From contig JADGJL010000559.1 of the NCBI GenBank assembly GCA_027600665.1, forward strand, positions 1 to 18,163: DNA of 18,163 nt, given 5' to 3'. The stretch is from Irineochytrium annulatum. Taxonomy: Eukaryota > Chytridiomycota > Chytridiomycetes > Chytridiales > Chytridiaceae. The notes beneath the pieces were generated by a model. That model was not told the origin of the DNA and did no database searches. It saw nothing but the letters and a program-made list of their open reading frames with translations. Of this stretch, positions 8,548 to 17,674 are shown one piece after another (positions within the stretch are counted from its first letter, which is position 1; every line of letters starts with the position of its first letter). The translations under genes and the position numbers were made by a program.

Positions 8548-10208
8548 TCAAAGCTGCTTGATGAAGACCTCATCAGCGCCCTCCTCCGTCTCCAGGCGGT
8601 TAACTTTCTCCTTTACATTTAGCGACCAAGCCGTGAGCCTGTCCCTCACAGATGCGAGCTGTGCCATGTCGAGCACCCGCGGCTGCACCCACGTGATCTG
8701 AAAATTTGTTCCAAAGGTCAGAAGATTACAGATGACAAGACCATGCAGCATTTATGATACTCACCGACACCGTCCGCTCAATTTCGTCAATGCTTCCCTT
8801 TATCAACCCCAGCGAAAGCGCCTTCATGATGAGGTGCTCGACCTCATCGACGGGCACCCTGGTGTCTTTCGAAACAACCTGGAACGACAAGCAGCTCCGC
8901 TCGACTTTATCGCGCTTGAAGATGAGCTCCATCAGAGCCATGAGGCAAAGCTTTTGGTTCAAGAACGGTAGGTTCGAGACGAGGAGGGGCTACAGAGGAG
9001 CAAAATATTAGATATACTTTGCCAGCACAGTGAAACAAACAGGCAATAACAAACCGTCTTCAAGAATTCTGTGCTCTTCGAGATCCTCTCGAACATGTCG
9101 TTGTCGCCGCGGTTGAAGCAAAGGAGGAGTTGGCGAAGCCAGTCCGCCGGAGTGCCCTGCAAAGAGTCCAATATCTGATGCATAATCTGCGGAAATTGAA
9201 GCTTAGTGACATCGCGTAACTTAAAGAAACATAAATCCAGCCCATACCAACTCCCCAAAGTTGTAGATCCCCTCCCCGAGAAGTGCGCTGATCGCCAGAT
9301 CATAGCCGCGCTCCATTCTCTCCGGCGCGCCCAGATCTGCCACATCGACCGTCGACAAGAACAGCAAAGCGTTCTTGTAGTACTTTGGGAAGTCGGCCTT
9401 GGCCTTATGGTAGTCCGCCGCGACGCGGTAGAAGTTGCTCGGGATCGCGGGCTCCCCAAACTGCACGCCCGGCTCCTCGAGCCCCTTCTCGGCCAGGTCA
9501 AGGTCAGCCTTGCAGGCCGGGAGGTCGCCGGACGCAAGCTTCAGGCGCGCGGATTCACAGAGGGCGAGGGTGTAGGCGTCCTGGTGGGCTGGCTGGTCGC
9601 GAAGGCGGTCGATATGGGCTTGAACGAACGCGAGGGCCTTAGGTGCGTCTGCACTGATATTTTAGCAGACATTCCTCGTCTGAAGTAAATTTAGAAGTAA
9701 TCACCGGCGATTGTGCGCGTAGCGATGGAAACGTATTGGATCAGGCTGAGCTGGTTCATCTTCTTGAGCCAGTCCACAATGAACTCGTCGTGCAGCGGCA
9801 CCAGAAACGGGGCGGACGCCGGCACGCGGACAAACTCGAATATGACGAGGGTGAGCTGATGCCATAGTCTGAAACCGGTCAGTAAAATGCAGCAGGCCCC
9901 AGTGCTCCGATAATTGCGCCGGTTCCGAGCACGAATCCGTCCAGGGACGCATGCCCACTTCCTCATGGTCCCGCCGCGATCGAAGCGGGCTGACCTCCAC
10001 CAGCGACACCATCGTCGTCGCATGCGCTCGCGAGGCCAGCAACTCAGCAACCCGCGGCCCATACCGAGATAAGTAGCCCACGAAGGAAAGCTGATGCTTA
10101 CTTCTTGTCGTAAAGCTCCTCGAACTTGGAGAAAAAGTCCCGCAGCTCGGCAGGCGCGGCCGAGCGCGACTTCTGCAAGAATTGCGATACGTCGCGGTCA
10201 ATCTCCAT
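8548..10208 (-). CDS. RPN9: 26S proteasome lid subunit RPN9 / PSMD13
   Basis: Non-ATPase subunit of the 19S regulatory particle lid, a PCI-domain scaffold protein needed for lid assembly. Exons in transcript order: 10208-10102, 9868-9705, 9648-9248, 9186-9055, 8989-8765 and 8697-8548, giving 392 residues, close to human PSMD13 and yeast Rpn9. Recognisable blocks: FEELYDKKLWHQLTL near the N-terminus, MNQLSLIQYVS, YYKNALLFL, LLGEGIYNFGEL, then the PCI winged helix with VDEVEHLIMKALSLGLIKGS and ITWVQPRVLDM before the C-terminal helix. All six exons join in frame. The start at 10208 aligns best with the family (MEIDRDVSQFLQKS); an in-frame ATG at 10229 would add seven residues and has the better context (AAGCATGG). 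Introns 2-5 are 56-67 bp, but intron 1 is 233 bp. No residue loss or truncation seen. Confidence 0.95.
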
Positions 10209-10229
10209 GTCCCTTCTCTCGATTCCCAT

Positions 10230-10977
10230 GCTTATTATAGCGCGCCGTGATCTAGGAGGAGCCGCGCGGCGATGTCGAATATTCAGAAATTAAAATGCCC
10301 AAGCCGCCATCGCCGTTCTGGTCGTGTTAGACGAACTCATTCCCAGGAACGCAAGCGTGTCGCTGAACTTCGAGAAAAGCGAGCAGGACATGGTGTCGGG
10401 GCCGCAGTGGAGAGGAAGCGGACCCGATGGGGATCCAGGGGTCGTTGGCCAGGGAGGGCAATGGGCCGCTTGTGGTCTACTGGCGACTATAATGTTGCGG
10501 ACCTTTGGCAAGTGGGGCTAAGTATGTGCAGGTGGGAGAACAGGAGATGGGGCGTGCCAACAGCGACGACGGGCGCTTTCTTCCGGGGGTTGGGTATGAG
10601 GAGAGGAGGATCTCGTTGGTTGGGGGATCGCGGTTCGTGTCGACCCGTAGAATCGAGGTGTGGTGGAAACGGGTCGAGAACGTGGACGGTTTCGAGGACG
10701 TCAAGGTGTTAAGGGCTGTCGAGGTGTCGAGGTGGACGTCGTGGGGTCACAGGCGTATATCTTTTAATTTGCCTTTTATTGGCCGCTACTAATAATTCTA
10801 AGCATAATTGAAATGGGAACCCCGGTAAAAGTGTTACAAAGCGTAAGTAAAAAAAGGTAACGACGGCGGTGAAGTACAATATGCAAAGAAACGAGGTTAT
10901 TGAAGAAAGAGGTAAAGGTTTGAAAAGAACAACCAAGAAAAGATCCACTCCGAATATCAAAACCGTAGGCTGACTTT
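10230..10977. other. Region between RPN9 start and SH3 gene stop; coding-like but unresolved
   Basis: Bases 10262-10750 are GC-rich, and two plus-strand frames read protein-like: one from about 10303 (AAIAVLVVLDELIPRNASVS onward) and a second from about 10517 to 10730 (YVQVGEQEMGRAN, later RIEVWWKRVENVDGFEDV). The frames differ and no convincing intron joins them, so I make no gene call. Bases 10755-10977 are AT-rich and fit the 3' untranslated region of the SH3 gene. RPN9's promoter must lie at the right side of its start. Confidence 0.45.
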
Positions 10978-12739
10978 TCAGCGCTGGTTGTCGTAAAGAG
11001 CAGAGTACCGTTCGATATCGCGTCCGGCGGCCTAGCAAAGAGAAGACCGTAAGCAATCGACATTGCTGAAAGAAAAAAAACTGGAATAAGAAACAACAAA
11101 CCTCGAAGATCATAACGGATTCTGGCCTCAATAAACTCTTGACCCTCTTCCCCTTCTTGGGAATCGCCACGCTGGCCCTCGCCGAGTTCATGATATCGAG
11201 GCAAGCGACCGGCAGCATACCGTCCTCACCGACGCGGCTGCCTCCTTCATGCTCCCTCTTGCTCCTCACCACCTTTGCGAGGCACCACCCGTCCCCGTAG
11301 CTTTCCATCAAAATCACTGTGTCGCCATGGAACATCGTGAGCTCGTCCTCAAGCTCGGCACGGTGCGAGTGGATGACCCGTAGCTTCGACCCAGGCCCCA
11401 TTGCGTTCGGCGCCGGGATGGTCGACGGGTCCACCTGGAGCGTCTGATCGTCGTCGCGGTGCATGTCGTAGTAATCAAAGTTGTTGGCCGAGCCCGCGCC
11501 GGCGCCCATGGTCGCGACCGTCCGGTTGACAGTGGTGAAAAAACTCTTATCCCTCCCACCCACCGACGACTCGCCGCCATCCATACCCTCCTCCGGACCG
11601 CCGCCCTCCTGCAACTGCGCCCCCTGCTGCTGCTGCTGCTTCTGCTCGAACCCGGGCGCGGCCCACCACGCAAGCGACGCGCGCTTGGCGGCCTTCGATT
11701 TCCCGACCGTGTTACCGCGCTTGATCGTCGGCGGCGCAACGATGATCGCCGGCGCCTGGTTCGGGTTCCCCGTCATCTGGTTCGACGGGTCCACCGCGTT
11801 CGTCCTCCCAAACGTGTTCCCGCCCCCCACGCTCCCCAGTGTGCCCTTGCGGCCCACGGTGCCGTTCCCGCCGCCGCCACCGCGGCCCGAGGACTCGAAG
11901 TTCGTCTCGGCCGAGAATCCGACACCCTTCTTCATCGACGGAGAGCGGTAGTCCGCGTACGCGTCACCGCTGTGAGCGAAGGTGGAGGCCGGTGCCATGG
12001 CGATGCCGCCGACCTTAACGTCGTCGCCGTTACGGTAACCGTTGTTGATCGCATCCGCCAGCCGCCGCCGACGGACGACAACGATGCCGACGGCGGCGAT
12101 GACCGCGACCACAAGCCCGACGACAACGACGCCGACGATGAGCGGCGTCTTGGATCCGGAGGACGAGCTGGTCGACGTGTTGGCCTGAGCCGGCCCCGTG
12201 ACGGTCGCAACGGCCGCTGTTGTCGCCGCGGCGGCCGCATTCCAAGAGGAGCCGATGTTCCAAGTAAGCGACGAGTTCAACGCCAGCGGTACCTTAAGGC
12301 CATCCACAACGGCGCCGGTGGAAGCCGACCTGGTCAGGTACACCTCTCCGGACCGCACGTAGACTTGCGCAAACTGGTTCAGGGGCAGGTCGTTGGACGA
12401 GGCCGCGACGGCGCGAGGTACCTCGGCGCATTGAGGCGTGACGTAGAACAGGTTGATGTCGCCGAGCGGGTAGACATTCTGGAACTGAACGGATACGTTC
12501 GCTGCCGATGCCGGGATCTTGTCAGATGTGCATCCCCAGACATTGCCCGGGGCGGGGGTGGACTGGGAGGAGGCGGCCGTCGTTGAGGTGAGAGCAGGGG
12601 AGGTGGTGGTGAGTGTCGGGGAGGCCGCAGATGTACCCGGATCGCTCTGGGGCGGGGCAGCAAGGTCGGTCTGCGCGGCAGCGATCTGCGCATGCAGGCA
12701 CGCGGCCACGACAGCAGCCAGGATGGTCGGGATCCTCAT
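10978..12739 (-). CDS. Type I membrane protein with cytoplasmic SH3 domain (Fus1-like architecture)
   Basis: Exon 1 is 12739-11102, then a 70-bp phase-0 intron (11101-11032, GTTTGT...GCTAG), then exon 2 at 11031-10978 ending TGA: 563 residues. The chosen ATG begins a classic signal peptide (MRIPTILAAVVAACL..., residues 1-22). An in-frame ATG at 12943 would bury it behind 68 Arg/Pro-rich residues, so it is rejected. The ectodomain (23-196) is Ser/Thr-rich with just two cysteines (70 and 104). A membrane span at about 198-222 is followed by RRRR. The cytoplasmic tail is long, Gly/Gln-rich and disordered. An SH3 domain covers about 451-516: LEDELTMFHGDTV, the binding-site Trp in DGWCLAKV, then GMLPVACLDI. 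The ALYDY motif is degenerate. Exon 2 yields the C-terminus AAGRDIERYSALYDNQR. The order of parts matches yeast Fus1 in architecture; orthology is not claimed. A role in linking the cell surface to polarity or MAPK signalling is inference. Confidence 0.85.
11624..11645 (-). repeat. CAG triplet run encoding Gln in the SH3 protein tail
   Basis: The minus strand reads CAG AAG followed by five CAG codons, encoding QKQQQQQ at residues about 366-372 of the SH3 membrane protein. It lies in a disordered cytoplasmic linker and is probably length-variable. Confidence 0.7.
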
Positions 12740-13012
12740 GATCGTCTCGGTCCTTCGCCCTCTATCTCTATTGGCAACAGCGGCTTCGTCCTTCACAGAT
12801 CCCAGTCCGGCGATCGATGCGGGAGGCCTCTCAAGGTGGTGGGGGTGGCGGCTGGCGGTTGGCGATGGCTCGTCAGAATTTGCAACAGGGCGCCTTCCTA
12901 ATCCTCTGTGCACCGTTTCACCGTGACGTCGAAAGGATAACAAACGTATTGGAATTCTTGATGAGCATTGAGGAATATTGATATACGCTGGAGATGCATT
13001 ATGGGACCCACA
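12740..13012. promoter_or_regulatory. Upstream region of the SH3 membrane protein
   Basis: This interval lies upstream of the signal-peptide start at 12739 and downstream of the possible small gene ending at 13013. It should contain the SH3 gene's 5' leader and promoter. No distinct motif recognised. Confidence 0.4.
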
Positions 13013-13531
13013 CTAGTCGCTTCCTTCCTGCATGCACAGCGAAGTCGCTGGGAGCCTGTCGGCCGGAGGGAAATTGATGCCTGTCGTCTTTCCCAGCCAA
13101 GTGAGCTGAACCTCTCCACGCACCTAACTGAATGTGACAGATAGAGTATAGGTGGTGATATCAAAAGTTGTTGCAGGAAAAAGATATGAAAAAATAAAAA
13201 GAAAAATAAAAAAAGGAAGGAAAAAGGTGAACAAAACAATAGAAGTAACACTTGTTGGAACGAGTAAATCTGCCGAAAACCTGAACAGTCGGGTTGCCCA
13301 CTCCCATGTACACGTAATCCGCACCGTCAACGACCTCAATGCACCAATGCACGTTGTCACGCCGGCCTGTCGGGCGGAGGTTGACCCGGTCGAGTGCCTC
13401 ATTCGTACTAAACGTCCGCCAACGGTCCTTGTGATGCTGATGCAGATGTGGTCATCAACGTCGAAATTGATGGTAAAAGCGTGGCAGAGACCCTCGGGGT
13501 CCATGGTGCCATCACGCGCGGTTCCCAGCAT
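13013..13531 (-). CDS. Possible small unrecognised gene, or a frameshifted relic
   Basis: I do not recognise the product. Three pieces read as protein with the window's GC-rich third positions. The last exon, 13123-13013, gives VRGEVQLTWLGKTTGINFPP and on to MQEGSD before TAG. A middle segment, 13436-13281, gives HHKDRWRTFSTNEALDRVNL and later VHWCIEVVDGADYVYMGVGN. These two join in phase 0 across a T-rich 157-bp intron (GTTTTC...GTTAG). Upstream, from ATG 13531, the reading MDPEGLCHAFTINFDVDD is also protein-like but lies one frame away, and the only phase-compatible introns there are 23 or 32 bp. So either the first exon is elsewhere (an intron donor near 13537-13543 would work), or a one-base shift near 13450 has broken the gene. 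It sits in tandem upstream of the SH3 gene and divergent from the gene at 13706. Confidence 0.35.
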
Positions 13532-13705
13532 TACACCTCAACCTCTTCAGCCAACCTTCCCGCGGGCTGCCTCCGCAACTTTACGGCACCGAACCCCAGT
13601 CCCAACCGTCGCAGGCGTGCCCGAATCCCCATCGCCCTCCCCTCCCTGCGCCCTTGTCTCTCTGCGATCCCGCGACGACGGAACAGCCTGTGCCATCGGG
13701 CCCCG

Positions 13706-14756
13706 ATGGCGAATCCCCCAACTCTGGACCCCGATTCATTGTATGCGGGCGTTTCCGTGGCCACCTGCATCGCGGCCGTCGCGGCCTGCCACGACGGCTT
13801 CCGAAAACGGCGATACGGCGCTCTGCCGCTTGTATTTACCACCCTGTGGTTAGCCGCCCTGGTCGTGTGGATATTCCTTTACTTTGGTACATTTTCTTTG
13901 CATCATTTTAGGATTTCTTGCCTCCAGCTCACTGGTTCTCGTTGCGGTGAAAGATATCGTGCCGCATGAAGCGCCCAGGGACGTTGCGGCCGTGGTGCAG
14001 GGGTCGCTCGATGCTGCAACAAAAATAACAGCCATTGTATATATTAATGCCAGGCTAGAGGTGATGTTTGGAGCTCGTCGTCCATAGTGTTCCTGCTTCT
14101 TTTGCATGTGTCGCTAATCCTTTTGGACGACAATTCAGGTGATGGCATCTCTGAGTTACCGCGCCAAAATCCTCTGGATCGCGCTGATCTTGACGGGCAT
14201 CCTTGTCTCTGTTGGCTCGACCCTCGGCTACCTCCTTACGTATTTCATCCCGCATCAAGCCTACCCCTACCAAGTCGGCGACCTCGTGTACCTGCTCGCG
14301 GACGTCGTCATCAACCTCCAGGACTTTTTCGTCGCCATCGTCTTCCTGACGGGTCGAAAGCACGGCGCAAGTCCCTCCATGCGCGCCCTTTGGTCCCTCG
14401 TCCGCACGGACGCCCGCACGCGGATGATCCTGTTGGCGCTCACCGCCTCGCTAGTGTCCAACGTCATCACGATCCCGCTGATTTACTTCAACATCGACAA
14501 GGGGTGGTTCCTGTACGAGACCGCGTTCGCGTGCAAGCTCGTCGTGACGAAGTTGTGCCTGGAGGCGCTCGTTGACGGACAGTTTGGATCATCTTCGACA
14601 GTGAAGGGTATGAAGAAGGCGGCGAGGGCCGCGACGCGGTTGCCCTCCTCGGAAGCGGCAGGAGCTGGCAGCGGAGATACCGTTATTCTTTCTGGGAGGG
14701 ATGGCGGCGACTTACGCCTTGAGGAGGGATTTTTGATTGCAAACAGTGTGGACTAG
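13706..14756 (+). CDS. Orphan multi-pass (about seven-helix) membrane protein
   Basis: Preferred model: exons 13706-13866, 13928-14060 and 14139-14756, giving 303 residues. Predicted helices lie at about 12-28, 39-61, 73-93 (weak), 108-134, 145-168, 193-215 and 221-245, with a cytoplasmic-looking basic loop FRKRRYG after helix 1 and a hydrophilic C-tail of about 55 residues. Seven spans with a short N-terminus and a Ser/Ala/Lys-containing tail resemble a receptor-like fold, but I see no DRY, NPxxY or other family hallmark, so a GPCR claim is not justified; a transporter or other seven-pass family is equally possible. Intron 2 (14061-14138) has a good CTAAT branch site. Intron 1 is uncertain: the alternative is a 25-base intron (13887-13911) giving 315 residues. 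The start is the only in-frame ATG before helix 1. Confidence 0.72.
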
Positions 14757-15296
14757 CCGGATAATTTGCGGGGATTGTATCGTTATTGTCGCTCCTGTTC
14801 TTTTTCCTTATCTTGTTTACATCCTTTGTCTATATCTATATCCGTGTTTTGTTTTTGCAGACACCTCTCGTTGGTTGCCCTCACAACATATCACACTACG
14901 TAAAACATGAATCCGCTTATTAAACAAAATAGACAAGTGGGTGAGCTGACCTCGTGAGACACAAGTCGATAGATAAGATAAGCCTGGATTGCCAGTGGCG
15001 GTGGAAACAACGCATGAGAATAGCAAGCAAGCAGAAGCAAGAAAAGTAGGAAACAGGGTAGTAGAAGCTAGAAGCTGTCAATAACTGAACAATGAACTCC
15101 TTCGCAGCAATAAGAAAAGCTTGGGACCAACCTGGGTAGTCAATTTTAGAGATAATTGTATTTAATTGGTCATAAGGCAATGGCGTATAATATGAAGGCA
15201 AAAATAACTCGAGAGATGGATACAGCAAAAGAGAAAGGTGCAAAGAAAACAGCTACAAAGACTGAGGTGGAACTAACAGCGGTGAAGTCTAAAAAC
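14757..15296. other. Convergent 3' flanks, no gene seen
   Basis: This AT-rich stretch separates the stop codons of the seven-helix protein and the DOMON-b561 gene. Reading frames here are low-complexity or hydrophobic by composition and have no recognisable content. It should carry both 3' untranslated regions and polyadenylation sites; no canonical AATAAA stands out. Confidence 0.6.
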
Positions 15297-16587
15297 TCAG
15301 ACGACATCCTTCTTTACTGCCACGTGATGAACCTGCCCAAACTTGAACTGCCCAAAGATCAACACGCCAAACGCCACCACGATCCACACCGAGTACGCAA
15401 TCACGACCGTCATCGAGATCTGGTTGACGGACACCTCGTTGTACCTGAAGATCCCCGTGTAGACGTTCGCCAGCCCCAACAAGGTCAACGACCTCCCGAG
15501 CCACCAGTGCGCCTTGTCCCAAAGCGGGACGCTCGGCCTGTCCGGGCTGAAGAGCGCGTTCGACACGAAGCCCAGGACGATCTGGGCCACCATCCCGACG
15601 ACCACGGCGAGCCCGATGGCCTCGTGCGGGGTCTCGAAGTGAGGCGGGAGGCGCGTGAGGAGCTTGATGAGGAAGCCCGCCGCCGTGAGGGAGCCGGTCA
15701 CGCCCAGCATGAGGGCCACGTGGAGTCGGTACCACCACACCCCGAGGGCGTCCTTGAGGAACCGGGCGACGAAGATGCCCGCGAAGGGGGACACGCCCCA
15801 GGCGAAGAACATGATGAGGCCGTGGATCAGGCTCGCGCGGTCGTCCGTCCCGAGCGGGCCCAGGGGCAGGATGCGCTGCGGCCCCGCGCTCGTGACGGAG
15901 ATCGTGCCGCCCGTGCCCGACGCGACGGCGGACAGGTCCCCGGAGAAGGTGTCGGAGAAGTCGTGCTGGGAGAAGGCAGCCCGGGTGGGGTCATCGGCGT
16001 TCCTTGGGGACGTGGAGGAGAAGGCGTAGATGTAGTCGGTGGATTTCGGGGAGGGGTTGAGGGAATTGCCGGAGTTGGCGGCGTTGAGGACGTTCGGGCG
16101 CGATGTGGAGAAGGAGATGGTGGCCCAAGTGGGTGCGGGGGCTTGGAGGGGGATTTGTCGCCAAGCGCCTGTTGCAATAGCAGATAGAAGGTTAACAAGA
16201 TGTTTCTTAAGTGTGACAAGGAGAGCAGGACAACGAACCTGTGGGGTTATAATCGACGCCATAAGGCGAGTGATGGGACCGCCGGGACGCGATGGCAATC
16301 GCGCCCGACGAGTTCTTGTACCCGATGACGACGTCACCTCCAACCATGGTCGTCGTCCCCGCGCCGAGCGCGGCCCAGCCGGCAGCCGCTGAGTTGACGG
16401 TGTAGATGGTGTTGCCTTTGCCGTCGCCACCCGCGGTGACGCAGTACGCCGAGCCCGCGTCGTTAAGGCCCGCGGTCTTCCCACCGTCCGCGCTGAAGCA
16501 AATGGTGCCTTGGGAGCGCACGCCGGCCATCATGGACGCGAGGACGATGAAAAGCAGGTGAGTTCGCAGGGGTCGTCCGTTCGACAT
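15297..16587 (-). CDS. Secreted/membrane DOMON plus cytochrome b561 redox protein
   Basis: Transmembrane electron-transfer protein of 406 residues. Exons are 16587-16239 and 16168-15297, with a 70-bp intron splitting a Gly codon. A signal peptide (residues about 1-25, ...LLFIVLASMMAGVRS) is followed by a DOMON domain of the cellobiose-dehydrogenase cytochrome type (about 28-205). Its candidate axial heme b ligands are Met81 (in GTTTMVGGDVVIGY) and His185 (in SQHDFSDTFSGDL); Cys30 and Cys49 may form a disulfide. A cytochrome b561 domain (about 228-390) follows, with its four helix histidines at 232 (LIHGLIMF), 266 (YRLHVALM), 298 (PHEAIG) and 337 (AHWWLGR), expected to bind two b hemes. Two more membrane helices close the protein, with a basic tail KKDVV. 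In known fungal proteins of this design electrons cross the membrane from a cytosolic or quinol-like donor to an external acceptor such as ferric iron or a lytic monooxygenase; which applies here is inference. It is convergent with the gene at 13706. Confidence 0.92.
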
Positions 16588-17674
16588 GGTGGGGAGTCGC
16601 GATCGAAGGGCTGGAGACGCAGATGCTGATGTTGCTGATGTTGATGGTGACGACCAGGGCGCCGGTCGCCCATTTTAAGCAAGCGCATGGGGAATACCGT
16701 GCGAGCGAGTACCGCGTTCAGGCTGTACGGCGTGAAGGTAGTAATCACGGCATCCGTTTCGTGACGGTGGATCCCCTTCACCTCGCTCACTCCGCCCGAT
16801 TTCGAAGACAAGGAAAGAGCCAGCGGTGTCACTTGCCGGTCTGTGCCTTTCCACCCGCGAGATACCCCGAACGCCGTGCAACCAGGCTGAGTTTGCCGTT
16901 TCCCCGCGTTTGCGTTGCTCTTCGCCTTCCAACAAAGTGCGTTGTGCTGTAATGGATTCGTCGCCCTTCCGTCTTCGCACCGCCGGGATGAAATGAGTTT
17001 CTTTCCCTCTCGTTTGTCCTTATTCCCATTATTTCCGGTGGATTCCTGGGGGCGGAGACAGCCCTGATCGTGACGAACATTACACGCTATCCATCGTCCT
17101 TACCCATTCTGTTCGCTTTCTATGATTAACTGATAAACACATTCACATTCAAAGGTGTCCTTTTTATTTTTTATTTGGTTACCACTTTTCTTGCATTAGT
17201 CGAGTTTCTCACCTTCAACGACGTCACTCAATTACGTGAAAATTAATTCAGCAAATCATGGAAGTATAGGCTTTCTTCCAAGCCCGCAATTTTTTTCATG
17301 CAAATGATGAGCGATATTGTGCACGACTCCCCAGTTCGCCGACGTCGTCGTCTCCCAGAGCAAGTCTGGCCTTACCCACCTCTCACGGTCCATCGTCGTT
17401 GCCGGGATCCCGCTCCGAGTCTCTGTCGCGCAATAAAAAAAGCGCGAGGAGCTTGAGTAGCGTGGCGACGGAGGAAGGAAGATGGGCGAGATGCGCTCAA
17501 GGTCGATGACGATGATGGCGACCTTGATAATGGAGGATGATTGCCAAAATAGTTTTCAATCGCTGATGCATACTTCTTTATCTTTACTGTAATTTTGATG
17601 CTAGTGTTCCTCTAGTATAAAATTGCTAAACATATTAACCGGATCCCATTATGCGCGACTCCTCTGCATTTTCC
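16588..17674. other. Long intergenic stretch, no supported gene
   Basis: The left part must hold the promoter of the DOMON-b561 gene; a TTAAAA stretch on the minus strand at about 16674-16679, roughly 90 bp before the start, is a weak TATA-like candidate. The middle (17100-17300) is AT-rich. A GC-rich island at about 17330-17530 contains a 45-codon minus-strand frame (17393-17256) starting MDRERWVRPDLLW. The right end (about 17570-17674) fits the PDCD2 gene's 3' flank. No RNA gene or mobile element seen. Confidence 0.5.

Noticed and set aside
10272..10712. 146-codon plus-strand frame starting MSNIQKLKCPSR
   Set aside because: Arg-rich composition of an out-of-frame reading; the other two plus-strand frames over the same bases look more like protein, so I made no gene call.
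11459..12586. Long plus-strand open frame (375 codons) opposite the SH3 gene
   Set aside because: Arg/Asp/Val-rich composition typical of the antisense of a GC-rich gene; the minus strand shows signal peptide, membrane span and SH3 domain.
12740..12943. N-terminal extension of the SH3 protein from the ATG at 12943
   Set aside because: It would place 68 Arg/His/Pro-rich residues before a clear signal peptide that begins at 12739.
14920..15243. 107-codon minus-strand hydrophobic frame downstream of the DOMON-b561 stop
   Set aside because: Hydrophobicity follows from T-rich 3' flank; no start context or family resemblance.
15156..16187. Plus-strand open frame (343 codons) opposite the DOMON-b561 gene
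   Set aside because: Low-complexity His/Arg/Glu/Asp shadow; the minus strand has all heme ligands and membrane helices.
17482..17592. Short plus-strand frame starting MGEMRSRSMTMM
   Set aside because: About 37 codons, Met-rich from ATG-type repeats, no supporting context.
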